From NCBI RefSeq assembly GCF_901538265.1, contig NZ_LR593886.1, forward strand, positions 4,485,738 to 4,549,737: DNA of 64,000 nucleotides. The letters run 5' to 3'. Source of the stretch: Gemmata massiliana. Lineage in GTDB: Bacteria; Planctomycetota; Planctomycetia; Gemmatales; Gemmataceae. Below are positions 26,901-36,446 of this stretch, one piece after another. The notes beneath the pieces are model-generated. The model had not been told where the DNA came from, did no database searches, and saw only the letters and a program-made list of their open reading frames with translations. Numbering within the stretch: the first letter of the stretch is position 1; each line of letters begins with the position of its first letter. Both the position numbers and the translations under genes were made by a program.

Positions 26901-28400
26901 ATGCCCGCATCCCCGTGGTTGGTGCTGCGTCAGACTCAGGAAGCGGTCGCCGCCGGTCGCCCGGACGAGGCGCACCGGCTCCTGGAACCACTCATCGCCG
27001 AGGGGCACCGGAAGGCGCACAGGGTCGCCCGCGAGGTCGTTAAGGCGTACCTCGCACGGGCACACAAGGCACTCGATCAGCACAACCCCGACACCGCCTG
27101 GCGCGACTTGATCGCGGCCGAATCGCTCAACACGGGCGAGCGGACCGTAACGGAATTGCGGCACGCGCTCGCGCGCCTGTCGGTCGTTCAGGCGAAGGCG
27201 ATGCTCGAAGCCGGGCGCCCCATCGACACCATCGACCAAATCACCAAGATCCGCGACCGCGGCGTGCGTCACCCGGACCTCGAGCGCCTCGAAACGGCCG
27301 CACAAGATTGGGTTCAAGCTGCCGAACTCGCCGACCGCGGTGAATTCCTGCGGGCCGCGGCCGAACTCGAACGCATCGGCCCCAAGCTCCCCTGCCCCGC
27401 GACGGGACTCGACCGGTTCCGCGGCGAAGTCGAGAACCGGCACACTCGCTTCCGTGAGGCCGTCGCGCGTCTGCTCGACGCGGCCGAAGCGAAGCACTGG
27501 CGCGAGGCCGTCGCGGTCGCAGCGGAAGTGCTTGCCGTCGCACCCGATCACCGGGAAGCAAAAGCCGTTCGCGGGAAGGCGTGGGTGGTCGCGACCCCGG
27601 AAACGGCTGATTTTGTTGCCTCACTCCCGCCCCCGCCCCCAGTCAACGGTACCGTCAGCGCCCGGGCGCGGAGCGCTTCGGCCGTGAGCGGCGCGCGCGA
27701 AACGCGATGGGACTCAGTCCGCCCGCCCGCGATTCCCGAACACGCCCTCTCTCGTGCGAGCAACGGAAGCGCCGCCGCATCGCTCTCGTCCACCGGCGGG
27801 GCCGCGCTCCCGAAACGGTTCCTGCTGTGGGTCGACGGCGTAGGCGGCTACCTCGTGTGTCTGTCGAGCCGCGTCACGTTCGGGCAAGCAACCGCCGACG
27901 GCCCGGTAGACGTTCCGTTGTTCGCGGACGTGTCGCGCACGCACGCCGAACTGACGCGCGACCCGGAGGGGTACGTCATCGAGTCCGGGCGCGGCATCCG
28001 CGTGAACGGGGCCGAGACGAAGCGCGCGGTGCTGTCCACGAACGATCGCGTCACGCTCGGCACGAGCTGCCAGTTCCTGTTCCACCGGCCCGTTGCGGTC
28101 AGTTCTTCGGTGCGCCTGGAACTGACGAGCGGCCACCGACTACCAGTTGCGGTGGACGGCGTGCTGCTCATGGGCAACGAACTGATTCTGGGACCGGAAC
28201 CAGACGCCCACATCCCGCTCAAAGTACCCGCCCCGGTGCTGATCTACCGCTCACGTGAGGGGTTGAGCGTGCGCATCCCCGATTGCCGCTTCACCATCGA
28301 CGACCAGCACCATACCGACCGCGCAACTCTTCCACTTCCCGGCGTCGTTTCGTGCGACGCGTTCACGTTTGCGGTCGAACCGGTCAGTGGGCGGCTGTGA
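26901..28400 (+). CDS. FHA domain protein with helical N-terminal repeats
   Basis: 499 residues using ATG 26901 (MPASPWLVLRQTQEAV). The frame is open from 26799, but that part overlaps the upstream terminator; no clear ribosome site is visible. Residues 1-240 are Ala-rich helices of TPR type (VAAGRPDEAHRLLEPLIAEG; AKHWREAVAVAAEVLAVAPD). A low-complexity Ser/Ala/Pro linker follows, then an FHA domain at about 305-395 (VTFGQATADG, VSRTHAELTRDPEGYVIE, IRVNG, NDRVTLGTSCQFLF) with the phosphothreonine-binding SRTHAE core. A second beta-rich region completes the C-terminus. FHA domains read phosphothreonine, so this is a candidate partner for the Ser/Thr kinases at 22999 and 31001. Confidence 0.87.
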   Translation: MPASPWLVLRQTQEAVAAGRPDEAHRLLEPLIAEGHRKAHRVAREVVKAYLARAHKALDQHNPDTAWRDLIAAESLNTGERTVTELRHALARLSVVQAKAMLEAGRPIDTIDQITKIRDRGVRHPDLERLETAAQDWVQAAELADRGEFLRAAAELERIGPKLPCPATGLDRFRGEVENRHTRFREAVARLLDAAEAKHWREAVAVAAEVLAVAPDHREAKAVRGKAWVVATPETADFVASLPPPPPVNGTVSARARSASAVSGARETRWDSVRPPAIPEHALSRASNGSAAASLSSTGGAALPKRFLLWVDGVGGYLVCLSSRVTFGQATADGPVDVPLFADVSRTHAELTRDPEGYVIESGRGIRVNGAETKRAVLSTNDRVTLGTSCQFLFHRPVAVSSSVRLELTSGHRLPVAVDGVLLMGNELILGPEPDAHIPLKVPAPVLIYRSREGLSVRIPDCRFTIDDQHHTDRATLPLPGVVSCDAFTFAVEPVSGRL

Positions 28401-28552
28401 GGTCATCTCTCCCGATTCATCAAGCGAAAACCTAACCGACTACAATCCACTGCGGTAGTAGTTGCTGACCCTGCGCCGTTCTCCAAATTGCGCACCGGTG
28501 AACAAGCGATTATAATCAATTCCTTCGGTTTCCCGTACGTTGGGCGAATAAA

Positions 28553-28585
28553 CACTGTGGCACTCGTTCGCGAGTGACACCGGTG
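28553..28585 (+). terminator. Hairpin with UUCG tetraloop after the FHA gene
   Basis: CACTCG-TTCG-CGAGTG (28561-28576) is a stable tetraloop stem, extended by CAC/GTG pairs on the outside. On the plus strand it is followed within 12 bases by CTACTTTTTCTCC. It abuts the stop codon of the convergent sigma factor gene. Confidence 0.6.
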
Positions 28586-30571
28586 CTACTTTTTCTCCAC
28601 TTCCGCCGAGAAATCCCAGAAACCGAGGCGCGTTTCGCCCTCGCCATTGGGTTCTGCCACGACGAGCAACGGGCGCGTGGGGTGAAATGCAAATACCGCT
28701 GTCTCGCTCTTCCAACTCTTCAACCGGCGCCCGGTGGACGTATCCCAAATGGTGAGCGCGCTCCTCTCGGGCATGGCTAGCAACCGACCGTCAGAATTAA
28801 ATACAGCCCGCCCCCAATTGGGCTCGCCCTCAAGAGCTGCAACGGACTTGCCGGTCAGAGCATCAACGACGAATGCTTGATTGGACCCAAGAAAAATGAC
28901 GAGCCGATTGCCGTCCGGAGAGAACATGTGCGGCAACAATACCGCATTGCGCTTAGCATCCACTTTGTCCGGCAGAGCAAACACACTCAACTCGGGCTTA
29001 TCTCGATTATCAATGTCATATACTCGAACACGCGCGCCGTCGGATACCGTAAACGCCAAGCGTTTGCCATTCGGCGATAGGGTACAGCTAGCCCAAGGAA
29101 CCGTCACGAGCGGTTTTCCCGATTTACCGGTCGTCGTATCCACTTCGATCACGTCCAACGTTTTGGGCTCGTTGATAGCCCCTCGATCGTAGCTCACCGC
29201 TCGAAATGTCTTCCCGTTCGAGTCAAAGGCGTAAGTGTCGTCCACATTTACACCGTCGAAACTCACCGTTCGCAATTTTGCTTTGTTCTGGAGTGACGGT
29301 ATGGAGTTGACCGGACCCACTTCTGCCTTCTCTGGATCCCAATACACCAGTTGGTGAAGCCCACTGAGGAGATGGCGTTCGCGCCGATCGGTAACGAGTT
29401 GTTTCCCATCGGGAGTGAACCCGACGACGGAACCGTTCCTTGGCATAGCTGTGCGGGCAATATTCTCCGGGTCCGACTTGCCTGTGTATTTCAAGAGGAC
29501 AAAAGCCGGTTGAAACCGCAGCTCCCCCTCTGACTGGGCGCGTATTGCTACTGCACCGACAACTGCGAGCCGGTCCCCCAATGGAGCCCAAATCACCCGT
29601 TCGGGATTGGCGATGGGTAAATCCCAGCCGGCAATAATGCGCGGCGGTGTGGCGAGCGCGGGGAGGGCTTTTTGCTCGCCCTGTGGCAGCGCTACTACCT
29701 CCGTCTTCGCCGTGGCCGGAGGTTTCGGAGGGCCGGCGGGCGGCGCCGCGATTGGGTTCGCGGCGATTACGGCCCCTGTGATTGCCGCAACCATGACCAA
29801 CCCGAACGCAAATGTCTTGCGCACAACGAGTCCTCTTTTGGTGAGTTCGGCCAGTGGGCCGGGGATCGTGCCACTCGAAGCGTAATCGGTCACCAGTTCG
29901 CACGTTTTTCTGATCAGCTCAATCGGAACCGCGGTCGCGCCCTGTGCTTCCGCAACCGCGATCGGAAGTACGGCAACCGAGAGCGCGATTCCGCGTTTGG
30001 CGAGCCGAGCCGCGAACTTCTTGCGCCCGTTCGCTAGTCGGCTCGATAGCGTCCCTTCGGGAATCCCCAAAGCCGTGGCCGCTTCTTCGCGCGATGCCCC
30101 GCGGAGGTCGCACAAGATGATGGCTTCCCGGTAGCACTCCGATAGCGCCGCGAGTTCCTCGTCGAGAATCGATCCCAGTTCCGGACCTTCCGGGGAAGAC
30201 ACGGGCGCACGCGGTTCGGGCAGTTTGGACACCAGAACCTCCCGCGCTCGCCGTCGGAACGCCGCGCGCCGGGCGCGCCACGAAACCCGAAACGCGACGC
30301 CGTACAACCAGCTCCACAGCCGCACGTCGCTCCGCAGTACACCGGCTTTCTGGGCCAGTACCAAGAACGTGGCCTGGAATGCGTCCTCGGCGTCCTGCGG
30401 GTTCCGGGTCACGCGCCGGCACACGCCCAGGACCAGTGCCCCGTGTCGGCGCACCAGTTCCTCGAACGCAACCGCGCTCTTTGTGAGAACGAACTGCGCG
30501 AGCAACTCAACATCGGGCGCGCCGGTGTGTTCTAACTGGCGCAAGATTTCTGCCGGTCGCGCCGTGCTCAT
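28586..30571 (-). CDS. ECF sigma factor fused to a membrane segment and propeller-like domain
   Basis: 661 residues from ATG at 30571 (GGAGG upstream; MSTARPAEIL). Residues about 30-105 are sigma region 2 (FEELVRRHGALVLGVCRRV, DAEDAFQATFLVLAQ); about 130-190 region 4 (LSECYREAIILCDLRGASRE, ALGIPEGTLSSRLANGRKK). Two hydrophobic stretches follow: GIALSVAVLPIAVAEAQ (about 193-210) and FAFGLVMVAAITGAVIAANP (about 250-270). The remaining 390 residues are repeated beta segments with the SPDG-like turns of a WD40/TolB-type propeller (GDRLAVVGAVA, PNGKRLAFTVSDG, SPDGNRLVIFLG, FNSDGRLLAMPE). This is the planctomycete C-terminally extended ECF type reported from Gemmata. The sigma part would be cytoplasmic; whether the propeller faces in or out depends on whether one or both hydrophobic stretches span the membrane. 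Confidence 0.9.
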   Translation of the reverse strand: MSTARPAEILRQLEHTGAPDVELLAQFVLTKSAVAFEELVRRHGALVLGVCRRVTRNPQDAEDAFQATFLVLAQKAGVLRSDVRLWSWLYGVAFRVSWRARRAAFRRRAREVLVSKLPEPRAPVSSPEGPELGSILDEELAALSECYREAIILCDLRGASREEAATALGIPEGTLSSRLANGRKKFAARLAKRGIALSVAVLPIAVAEAQGATAVPIELIRKTCELVTDYASSGTIPGPLAELTKRGLVVRKTFAFGLVMVAAITGAVIAANPIAAPPAGPPKPPATAKTEVVALPQGEQKALPALATPPRIIAGWDLPIANPERVIWAPLGDRLAVVGAVAIRAQSEGELRFQPAFVLLKYTGKSDPENIARTAMPRNGSVVGFTPDGKQLVTDRRERHLLSGLHQLVYWDPEKAEVGPVNSIPSLQNKAKLRTVSFDGVNVDDTYAFDSNGKTFRAVSYDRGAINEPKTLDVIEVDTTTGKSGKPLVTVPWASCTLSPNGKRLAFTVSDGARVRVYDIDNRDKPELSVFALPDKVDAKRNAVLLPHMFSPDGNRLVIFLGSNQAFVVDALTGKSVAALEGEPNWGRAVFNSDGRLLAMPERSALTIWDTSTGRRLKSWKSETAVFAFHPTRPLLVVAEPNGEGETRLGFWDFSAEVEKK

Positions 30572-31000
30572 CCGCTCCTCCGACCCGAATATTCCCCGCT
30601 CGCGCCGTGCGCGTCGCGCAAAAATCCGAGAACGCGGACGATAATACCCTGTTGTTTTGCGCGAATGTTCGCGGGCGGGTAAGTTCGGCACCCCCGTTGT
30701 GTATCCGAAGATGGGGTGCTGAGACGTCGGCGAGAGGGGTTAAGGTCCGATTAAAACGACTCGGTCCTCGTGCGCAACATGTTTGCCGACCGAAGCGTGC
30801 GATAGTACAGCCCGAGATTCATATACCTCATAGAGTGCGGATGCCCGCACGACCCGACTCGCCGTCACTTTAACTACACGCGCTTTCATAAGTGCGCGCT
30901 GGCGTTCCACTCACCGGGGAGCTATCGTCAAACAAGCTCCCGAACGCCCTGACTGTGGGAACTTTACCGTTGCGTTGGCCCGGCCGCGGAGCAAGAGCCT
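30572..31000. other. Divergent promoter region
   Basis: 429 bases between the starts of the ECF fusion (minus) and the kinase/ATPase protein (plus). No gene or strong repeat is seen; promoters for both must lie here. The region is not markedly AT-rich apart from short runs near 30625-30660. Confidence 0.5.
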
Positions 31001-34000
31001 GTGTTCGCATTCCCGACCGATAACGATCCCGACTCGCCGGCGCCGGACCCGTCCGCGCAGCCCGAACGCGGTGACTCGCCCCCGGTCGATCCGAAGAACG
31101 AGTCCCAACACCAGGAAACCCAGCGCCTCAACATCCAGCCCGGGCTCCCCGAACCGGACAACATTCTGGCCGATCTGATCGCAGCCTTCGGGGAGCGGTA
31201 CGAACTGGGGAGCAAACTCGGACAGGGCGGGTTCGGCGCGGTCTACCGCGGGTTCGACCGGTCGCTGAGCCGGGCCGTTGCGGTCAAAGTGGCCCGCGTC
31301 GAGCGAACGAAAGCGGGCGACGTCGGGCAGCTTTTGCTCGAAGCCCGGCAGCTCGCGCAGCTACGGCACCCGGGCATCGTCACGGTTCACGACGCGGGGA
31401 CGGGCGGGCAGCGGTGCTTCATCGTTTCCGAGCTCCTCACCGGCCCGACACTAGCCGCGTGGTTGCGGGACCACCGCCCCACCTGGGCGGCCGCTCTGGA
31501 ACTCGCCGCGGCCATCGCCGACGCTCTGGCCCACGCCCACACCCGTAGCATCGTTCACCGGGACGTCAAACCCTCGAATGTCGTTCTGCTCGACGGGTCG
31601 CGTCCGGTGCTGGTCGATTTCGGGATCGCGCTCTCGGACACCACGGTCACGGGTTCCCGGGGCGTCGTGATAGGCACTCCCGAATACATGTCTCCGGAGC
31701 AGGCCCGCGGACAGGCGCACCGGCCCGACGGCCGGACCGACATTTACAGCCTCGGGGTCATGCTTTACGAGATGCTCTGCGGGCGCCCGCCGTTCCGCGG
31801 GGACGATCCGTGGCTGATCCTGCGCCAGGTTCAGGAAGACGACCCGCAACCGCCGCGCCAGCTCCGCCCCGACCTCCCGTTGGACGTCGAGAAGATCGTT
31901 CTCAAGGCGATGGCGAAGCTCGCCGCCGACCGGTACACGACCGCGTCCGACTTCGCGACCGACTTGCGGCGCGCGCTGCACCGCGCGGAGCAGTCTTCGA
32001 CCACCTCGCGCCCGATCCGCACGCCGATGAGCGGTGGGCACTCGACCAACCTGCTGAATGTTCCGCCCGCCGAAAAAGACACGGACCGGGGGCGCCCGAC
32101 CGATTCGGTCCCGACCGGGCCGACGCGCCCGATGCGCGGGGCCGAGCGCCGGCACCTCACCGTTTTGTACAGCGAGTTTGAACCGTCCGGCGACCCGGAC
32201 GACGTCGACGACGCACACGAGCGCTTCCTGGCGTTCCAGGCGGCGTGCCGGGAGTGCGTGGGGCAATTCAGTGGGCTCGAACTGCCGACCACCGGAACCG
32301 CGTTCCTGGCGTGTTTCGGGTACCCCGTCGCCCGCGAGGACTCTGCGCGGCTCGCGGCCCGCGCCGGCCTCGCGATCGCGACCGGGGCGCCGGCCAACGT
32401 CGGCGGGAAGGTCCGGGTCGCGGTCCACACCGGCCCCGCGGTCGTCACGGAGTCCGCGAGCGGTCAGCCGGCGGTTGTGGGGGACGTGGTCAGTGCGGTC
32501 ACGCGCTTCGTTCCGTTCGGTACCCCGGGCGGTATTATCCTGAGCGGGGCCGCCAAGCGCCTCGTCGAAGGGTACTTCGAGTGCGAGCCCGCGGGCGAGA
32601 CGCAAGTTCGCGCGGGCGGCCCGCTCACACCCCTGTTCCGGGCGACCAGCGAGCGGTCCGCGTACAACCGGGTCGAAGCAGCCGATCCCGCCCGGCTCAC
32701 CCCACTCGTCGGCCGGGACCGCGAAGTCGAACTGCTCCAAGAGCGATGGGAGCTGGTGCTCGAAGGCATCGGTCACGTGGTGCTCCTCGTGGCCGACCCG
32801 GGGCTGGGTAAGTCGCGCCTCGTGCGCGTGATCCGGGATCACGTGCGCGGGTCCGAACCGCAGCACGATAGCGACCACTTCGGTGCGGACGGTTCGGCCA
32901 TCGTCTGGTACTGTTCGCCGCACCACGAGGGCAGCCCGTTCTACCCGGTAATCGATTCCTTCACTCGAACTTTTGGGCTGGCCCGCGAACCGAACCCCGC
33001 GCCGCGGCTCGAACTGCTCATCGCCCGGCTCCGCGAGGACGGCGTAACCGACCCCGAGCGCGTCGCGCTGTTCGCCTCGGCCCTTTCGATCCCGTTCGCC
33101 GGGCGGCTGCCGGAACTGAACTACAGCCCGGACCGACAGCGCGAGCTGTTCCGCGCTGCGGTGCTCGACTGGCTCCGCGACCGGGCCGTTCGGCGCCCGG
33201 TGCTGTTCGTGGTGGAAGACCTGCACTGGATCGACCCCTCGACCGAGGAACTGCTCAAAGAGTTCGTCGAGCGGTGGCACGAGGTGCCGATTCTTGCGGT
33301 GTTCACCACGCGCCCCGAGTACGAGCCGCCGTGGAGGGGGAAGACGAACCAGACCGCAGTCGCGCTAACGCGCCTGACGAAGCGGCAAATCGGCGAGATG
33401 ATGCGCGGCGCGACCGGGAAGGACGACATCCCGCCCGCTGTGGTTTCGCAGGTGGCCGAGCGCACCGACGGGGTGCCGCTGTTCGTAGAAGAGTTCGCGC
33501 GCCTGCTCGCCGAGGGCGGGAACTGGACGACCGGGCTGATCCCGGCCACGCTCCAGGATCTCCTACTGGCCCGGCTCGACCGCATGGCCAGCGACCGGGA
33601 CGTGATCCAATTCGGCGCCGCGATCGGGCGCACGTTCTCTTACGAGACGCTCCGCGCGGCCGGTGAGTGGGACGAACCCGCGCTCCGTGGCGAGTTGGAA
33701 AAGCTGGTTCGCGCCGGAGTGCTTTTTGCGAAGGGCGCACCACCCCAAGACACCTACACGTTCAAGCACGCGCTCATTCAGGACGCAGCGTATCACTCGC
33801 TGGTGCGGAAACGGCGCCAGCAAGTTCACCACCGAATCGCCGAGGCCATCGAACAGACTCTGCCCGATACTGCGGAAACCGAACCTGAACTACTGGCCCA
33901 CCACTACACGGAAGCAGGTCGGGTCGAAACCGGCCTCGACTATTGGACAAAGGCCGGGAATCGTGCCCGGGAACGGTCGGCTTACGCCGAATCGATCCGT

Positions 34001-35215
34001 CACCTCACGCGCGGGCTGGGGTTGCTGATCGATCTCCCAAGCGGCCCGGAACGCGACTCACGCGAGTTCGGGCTGCGGCTACCACTCAGTTCGTGTTTCC
34101 TGGCCACGTTCGGGTACGCGGCCCCGGAAGTGGAAACCGAGATCATTCGCGCCCGGGGGTTGTGCGAGCGCCTCGGCCCGGCGTTCCCGCTCTTTGACGT
34201 GATGATGGTGTCCTGGGCGCTGCGCTTTATTCGCGGCCGGAACGCGGTCGCCCAAGAGATTTGCGACGAGCTCTTGTCTTTGGCCGACGTTCGGGACGAC
34301 GGGTGCCGGACCGAAGCGCACTGGGCGTGGGGGTGTACCGCGTGGTGGGCCGGCGACTTTACGGGCGCCCTGGAACACCTCACGCTGTCGGCGGAACTGT
34401 ATCGGCCCGAAGCCGCGGCCGAGCACGCGAAATTCACCCAGCAGAACTCCGGCCCGCTGACCACGTCTTACGCGGGGCTGTCGCTCTGGATGCTCGGTCG
34501 GCCCGAATCCGCGCGCCAAAAAGCGAACGACGCGCTGGCTCTCGCGGAGCAGTTACGCCACCCGTTCACCCAAACGGTGACCATCTGGCAAACCGGGCTG
34601 ATGTTGCAGCTCGGCGGCGATTCCGTTGCGGCACTGGCCGAAGCCGAAAGGTCTCTCGCGATCGCCCGGGAACAGTCGTTTGCCTTCTGGATCGCACTGG
34701 CGACCTCGCTGAAGGGCGCCGCACTCGCACAACTCGGCCGGCCCACGGAAGCGATTCCGCTGCTCCGGGAGGGGCTCCGCGCGGTCGAGGCGACCGGGTG
34801 CGAGATGGTTCACCAGCACTTCCTCGGGTGCCTGGCCGAAGCGTACTGGGCCGCGAACTTGCGGGACGAGGCATGGGACGCGCTCAACCGGGCGTTCGAG
34901 CTAACCGTGCGCGACCGGGAGCGGTACGTCGAGTCGGAACTGTACCGGCGCAAGGCCACGTTCCTCCTCGGTGAATCGCCCGCAAAGGGCAACCAAGCCA
35001 CCGAGTGCCTCGAAACCGCGCTGCGCATCGCGCGCGACCAGCGGGCCAAGTTCTTCGAGCTCCGTGTGGCCATCGCTCTCGCGGGCGTATGGCAGTCCGC
35101 GGGGCGCGCCGACGAGGCACGCGGACTGGTTCAGCCGGTCCTCGATTCGTTCACCGAAGGGGCCGACTCACCCGACCTCGTGCGGGCACGCGAGTTCCTC
35201 GCGCAACTGAACTAA
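31001..35215 (+). CDS. Ser/Thr kinase, degenerate nucleotide-cyclase domain, AAA-type ATPase and TPR protein
   Basis: 1404 residues from GTG 31001; no better start is seen. Domains: disordered N-terminus (1-60); active-looking Hanks kinase (about 67-330) with GQGGFGAVY, Lys96, HRDVKPSN (Asp188), DFG (206-208), EYMSPEQ; linker; class III cyclase-like domain (381-530) beginning AERRHLTVLYSEF and containing FGYPVAREDSARLAARAG and VRVAVHTGPAVV; STAND/AAA ATPase (about 568-980) with Walker A ADPGLGKSR (599-607) and Walker B VLFVVEDLHWID (about 734-745); then TPR-like helices to the end. The cyclase domain lacks the usual metal-binding Asp residues (YSEFEPSG where the family has FCDLVGST; TGTAF where it has GDG), so it is probably not catalytic. 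It resembles large signalling ATPases with predicted regulatory roles; the ligand is unknown. Confidence 0.93.
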   Translation: MFAFPTDNDPDSPAPDPSAQPERGDSPPVDPKNESQHQETQRLNIQPGLPEPDNILADLIAAFGERYELGSKLGQGGFGAVYRGFDRSLSRAVAVKVARVERTKAGDVGQLLLEARQLAQLRHPGIVTVHDAGTGGQRCFIVSELLTGPTLAAWLRDHRPTWAAALELAAAIADALAHAHTRSIVHRDVKPSNVVLLDGSRPVLVDFGIALSDTTVTGSRGVVIGTPEYMSPEQARGQAHRPDGRTDIYSLGVMLYEMLCGRPPFRGDDPWLILRQVQEDDPQPPRQLRPDLPLDVEKIVLKAMAKLAADRYTTASDFATDLRRALHRAEQSSTTSRPIRTPMSGGHSTNLLNVPPAEKDTDRGRPTDSVPTGPTRPMRGAERRHLTVLYSEFEPSGDPDDVDDAHERFLAFQAACRECVGQFSGLELPTTGTAFLACFGYPVAREDSARLAARAGLAIATGAPANVGGKVRVAVHTGPAVVTESASGQPAVVGDVVSAVTRFVPFGTPGGIILSGAAKRLVEGYFECEPAGETQVRAGGPLTPLFRATSERSAYNRVEAADPARLTPLVGRDREVELLQERWELVLEGIGHVVLLVADPGLGKSRLVRVIRDHVRGSEPQHDSDHFGADGSAIVWYCSPHHEGSPFYPVIDSFTRTFGLAREPNPAPRLELLIARLREDGVTDPERVALFASALSIPFAGRLPELNYSPDRQRELFRAAVLDWLRDRAVRRPVLFVVEDLHWIDPSTEELLKEFVERWHEVPILAVFTTRPEYEPPWRGKTNQTAVALTRLTKRQIGEMMRGATGKDDIPPAVVSQVAERTDGVPLFVEEFARLLAEGGNWTTGLIPATLQDLLLARLDRMASDRDVIQFGAAIGRTFSYETLRAAGEWDEPALRGELEKLVRAGVLFAKGAPPQDTYTFKHALIQDAAYHSLVRKRRQQVHHRIAEAIEQTLPDTAETEPELLAHHYTEAGRVETGLDYWTKAGNRARERSAYAESIRHLTRGLGLLIDLPSGPERDSREFGLRLPLSSCFLATFGYAAPEVETEIIRARGLCERLGPAFPLFDVMMVSWALRFIRGRNAVAQEICDELLSLADVRDDGCRTEAHWAWGCTAWWAGDFTGALEHLTLSAELYRPEAAAEHAKFTQQNSGPLTTSYAGLSLWMLGRPESARQKANDALALAEQLRHPFTQTVTIWQTGLMLQLGGDSVAALAEAERSLAIAREQSFAFWIALATSLKGAALAQLGRPTEAIPLLREGLRAVEATGCEMVHQHFLGCLAEAYWAANLRDEAWDALNRAFELTVRDRERYVESELYRRKATFLLGESPAKGNQATECLETALRIARDQRAKFFELRVAIALAGVWQSAGRADEARGLVQPVLDSFTEGADSPDLVRAREFLAQLN

Positions 35216-35249
35216 CCGACGTTCCAACAGCAAATCGAGAGGCCCGCCG

Positions 35250-36341
35250 ATGAAAGCGGCTTGGGACAAGTTCAAACTCTGGTTCTGGGGGAAGTTCTTC
35301 ATCTTCCTCATTGCTCTGGGGTCGGGTTCGCAGCGCCGGCGGATGTCGCACAACAACGGGATCGCCGGGCGCGGGAAGTTGCGGATCGTCACCAACCCGC
35401 AGTTCCCGGAAACCGAGTTCTTCGAGCCGGGCCGCGAGTTCACGATCCGCTTGCGGCACGCGAGTTCGGGGTACATGGACGACGCCATGAGCCCCGTGCG
35501 CAGCGCAACCATCAAGTTCGCCGACACGCGGTTCAAGAGCCCGCTCGACATCCAGATGAACACGGGCCGGCACTGTTTCTTCTGGAACGCCGCGAGCTTT
35601 CTCGAATTCGCCTTCGACCGCAACGAGCACGCCGGCGTCGAGTACATCAAGTACCACACCAAGTACGCCGACGGGCGCAAATCGGCCGCCGACGCCCAGA
35701 TCAAGGTGCCCGCGTCGTTCTCCACCATGTACTACCACAGCCATACCCCGTTCGCGTGGAAGGCGAAGGACGGGAAGGCGCGGTACGTCCGGTTCCGGCT
35801 GATCCCCGGCGACCGCGCGCCGGAACAACCGCCGCCGAACCCGGCGTGGGTGGCCCAGGTGCGCGACGACCCGGCCCTCGCCCCCATCGCGGCCGATCAG
35901 CGCGCGGTGCCCGGCGAAACGCGGGACGTGAACTACCTGAAAAACGAGTGGGCAGCGCTCGTGGGGAGCGGGCCAGTTCACTACGTCCTGCAAGTGCAGT
36001 TCCACGAAGTGAAATCAGACGACCCGGACGTGATCCGCAACCCGCTCGAACCGTGGGACGAATCGACGCACCCGTACACGGACCTGGCGACGGTGGAGAT
36101 CACCGAACTGCTCTCGCACAAACAACAGGATCAGATGGCGTTTGAAGTCACGAACATGCCGCCGAGCATGGACTTCCTGCCCGCGACGTCCGTTCACGAT
36201 TACAACTCGCTCAATTACATGCGCCGACAGGCGATTTGGGCGATCCGCGCCCGCTGGCTGTTCGCGATGGTGCTCGGCGTTCAGAAGCCGATCGCCGACG
36301 GCGACATGTCCGTGCGCAACCGGCGCCTGCCGGGAACGTGA
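35250..36341 (+). CDS. Catalase-superfamily protein (allene-oxide-synthase-like), N-terminally membrane-associated
   Basis: 363 residues; ATG 35250 with GAGAGG upstream, 34 bases after the kinase/ATPase stop, so possibly co-transcribed. The N-terminus has a hydrophobic segment (LWFWGKFFIFLIALGSG) followed by basic residues, suggesting an anchor. The body resembles small catalase-like heme proteins: GREFTIRLRHASSGYMDDAM with candidate distal His70, SPVRSATIKFADTRF, LDIQMNTGRHCFFWNAASF, and near the C-terminus HDYNSLNYMRRQAIW. It is much shorter than typical catalases (about 480) and lacks their NADPH-binding tail. Possible activity is hydroperoxide metabolism; true catalase activity is doubtful. 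I could not fix the proximal heme ligand by eye. Confidence 0.72.
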   Translation: MKAAWDKFKLWFWGKFFIFLIALGSGSQRRRMSHNNGIAGRGKLRIVTNPQFPETEFFEPGREFTIRLRHASSGYMDDAMSPVRSATIKFADTRFKSPLDIQMNTGRHCFFWNAASFLEFAFDRNEHAGVEYIKYHTKYADGRKSAADAQIKVPASFSTMYYHSHTPFAWKAKDGKARYVRFRLIPGDRAPEQPPPNPAWVAQVRDDPALAPIAADQRAVPGETRDVNYLKNEWAALVGSGPVHYVLQVQFHEVKSDDPDVIRNPLEPWDESTHPYTDLATVEITELLSHKQQDQMAFEVTNMPPSMDFLPATSVHDYNSLNYMRRQAIWAIRARWLFAMVLGVQKPIADGDMSVRNRRLPGT

Positions 36342-36446
36342 CGCGAGATCGGGTGAGGCTCTCGGTATCTGACGCGGTAAGGTGGGAGCGACTTTGGCTC
36401 AGTTTGCGCGGAAAGTTAGTCACAAATGTGGCGGAATTAACCCGGA

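Noticed and set aside
31451..33280. 609-codon open frame on the minus strand inside the large kinase gene
   Set aside because: Typical antisense shadow of a high-GC gene: Arg/Gly/Pro-rich, no domain, and the plus-strand product has clear kinase and ATPase motifs.
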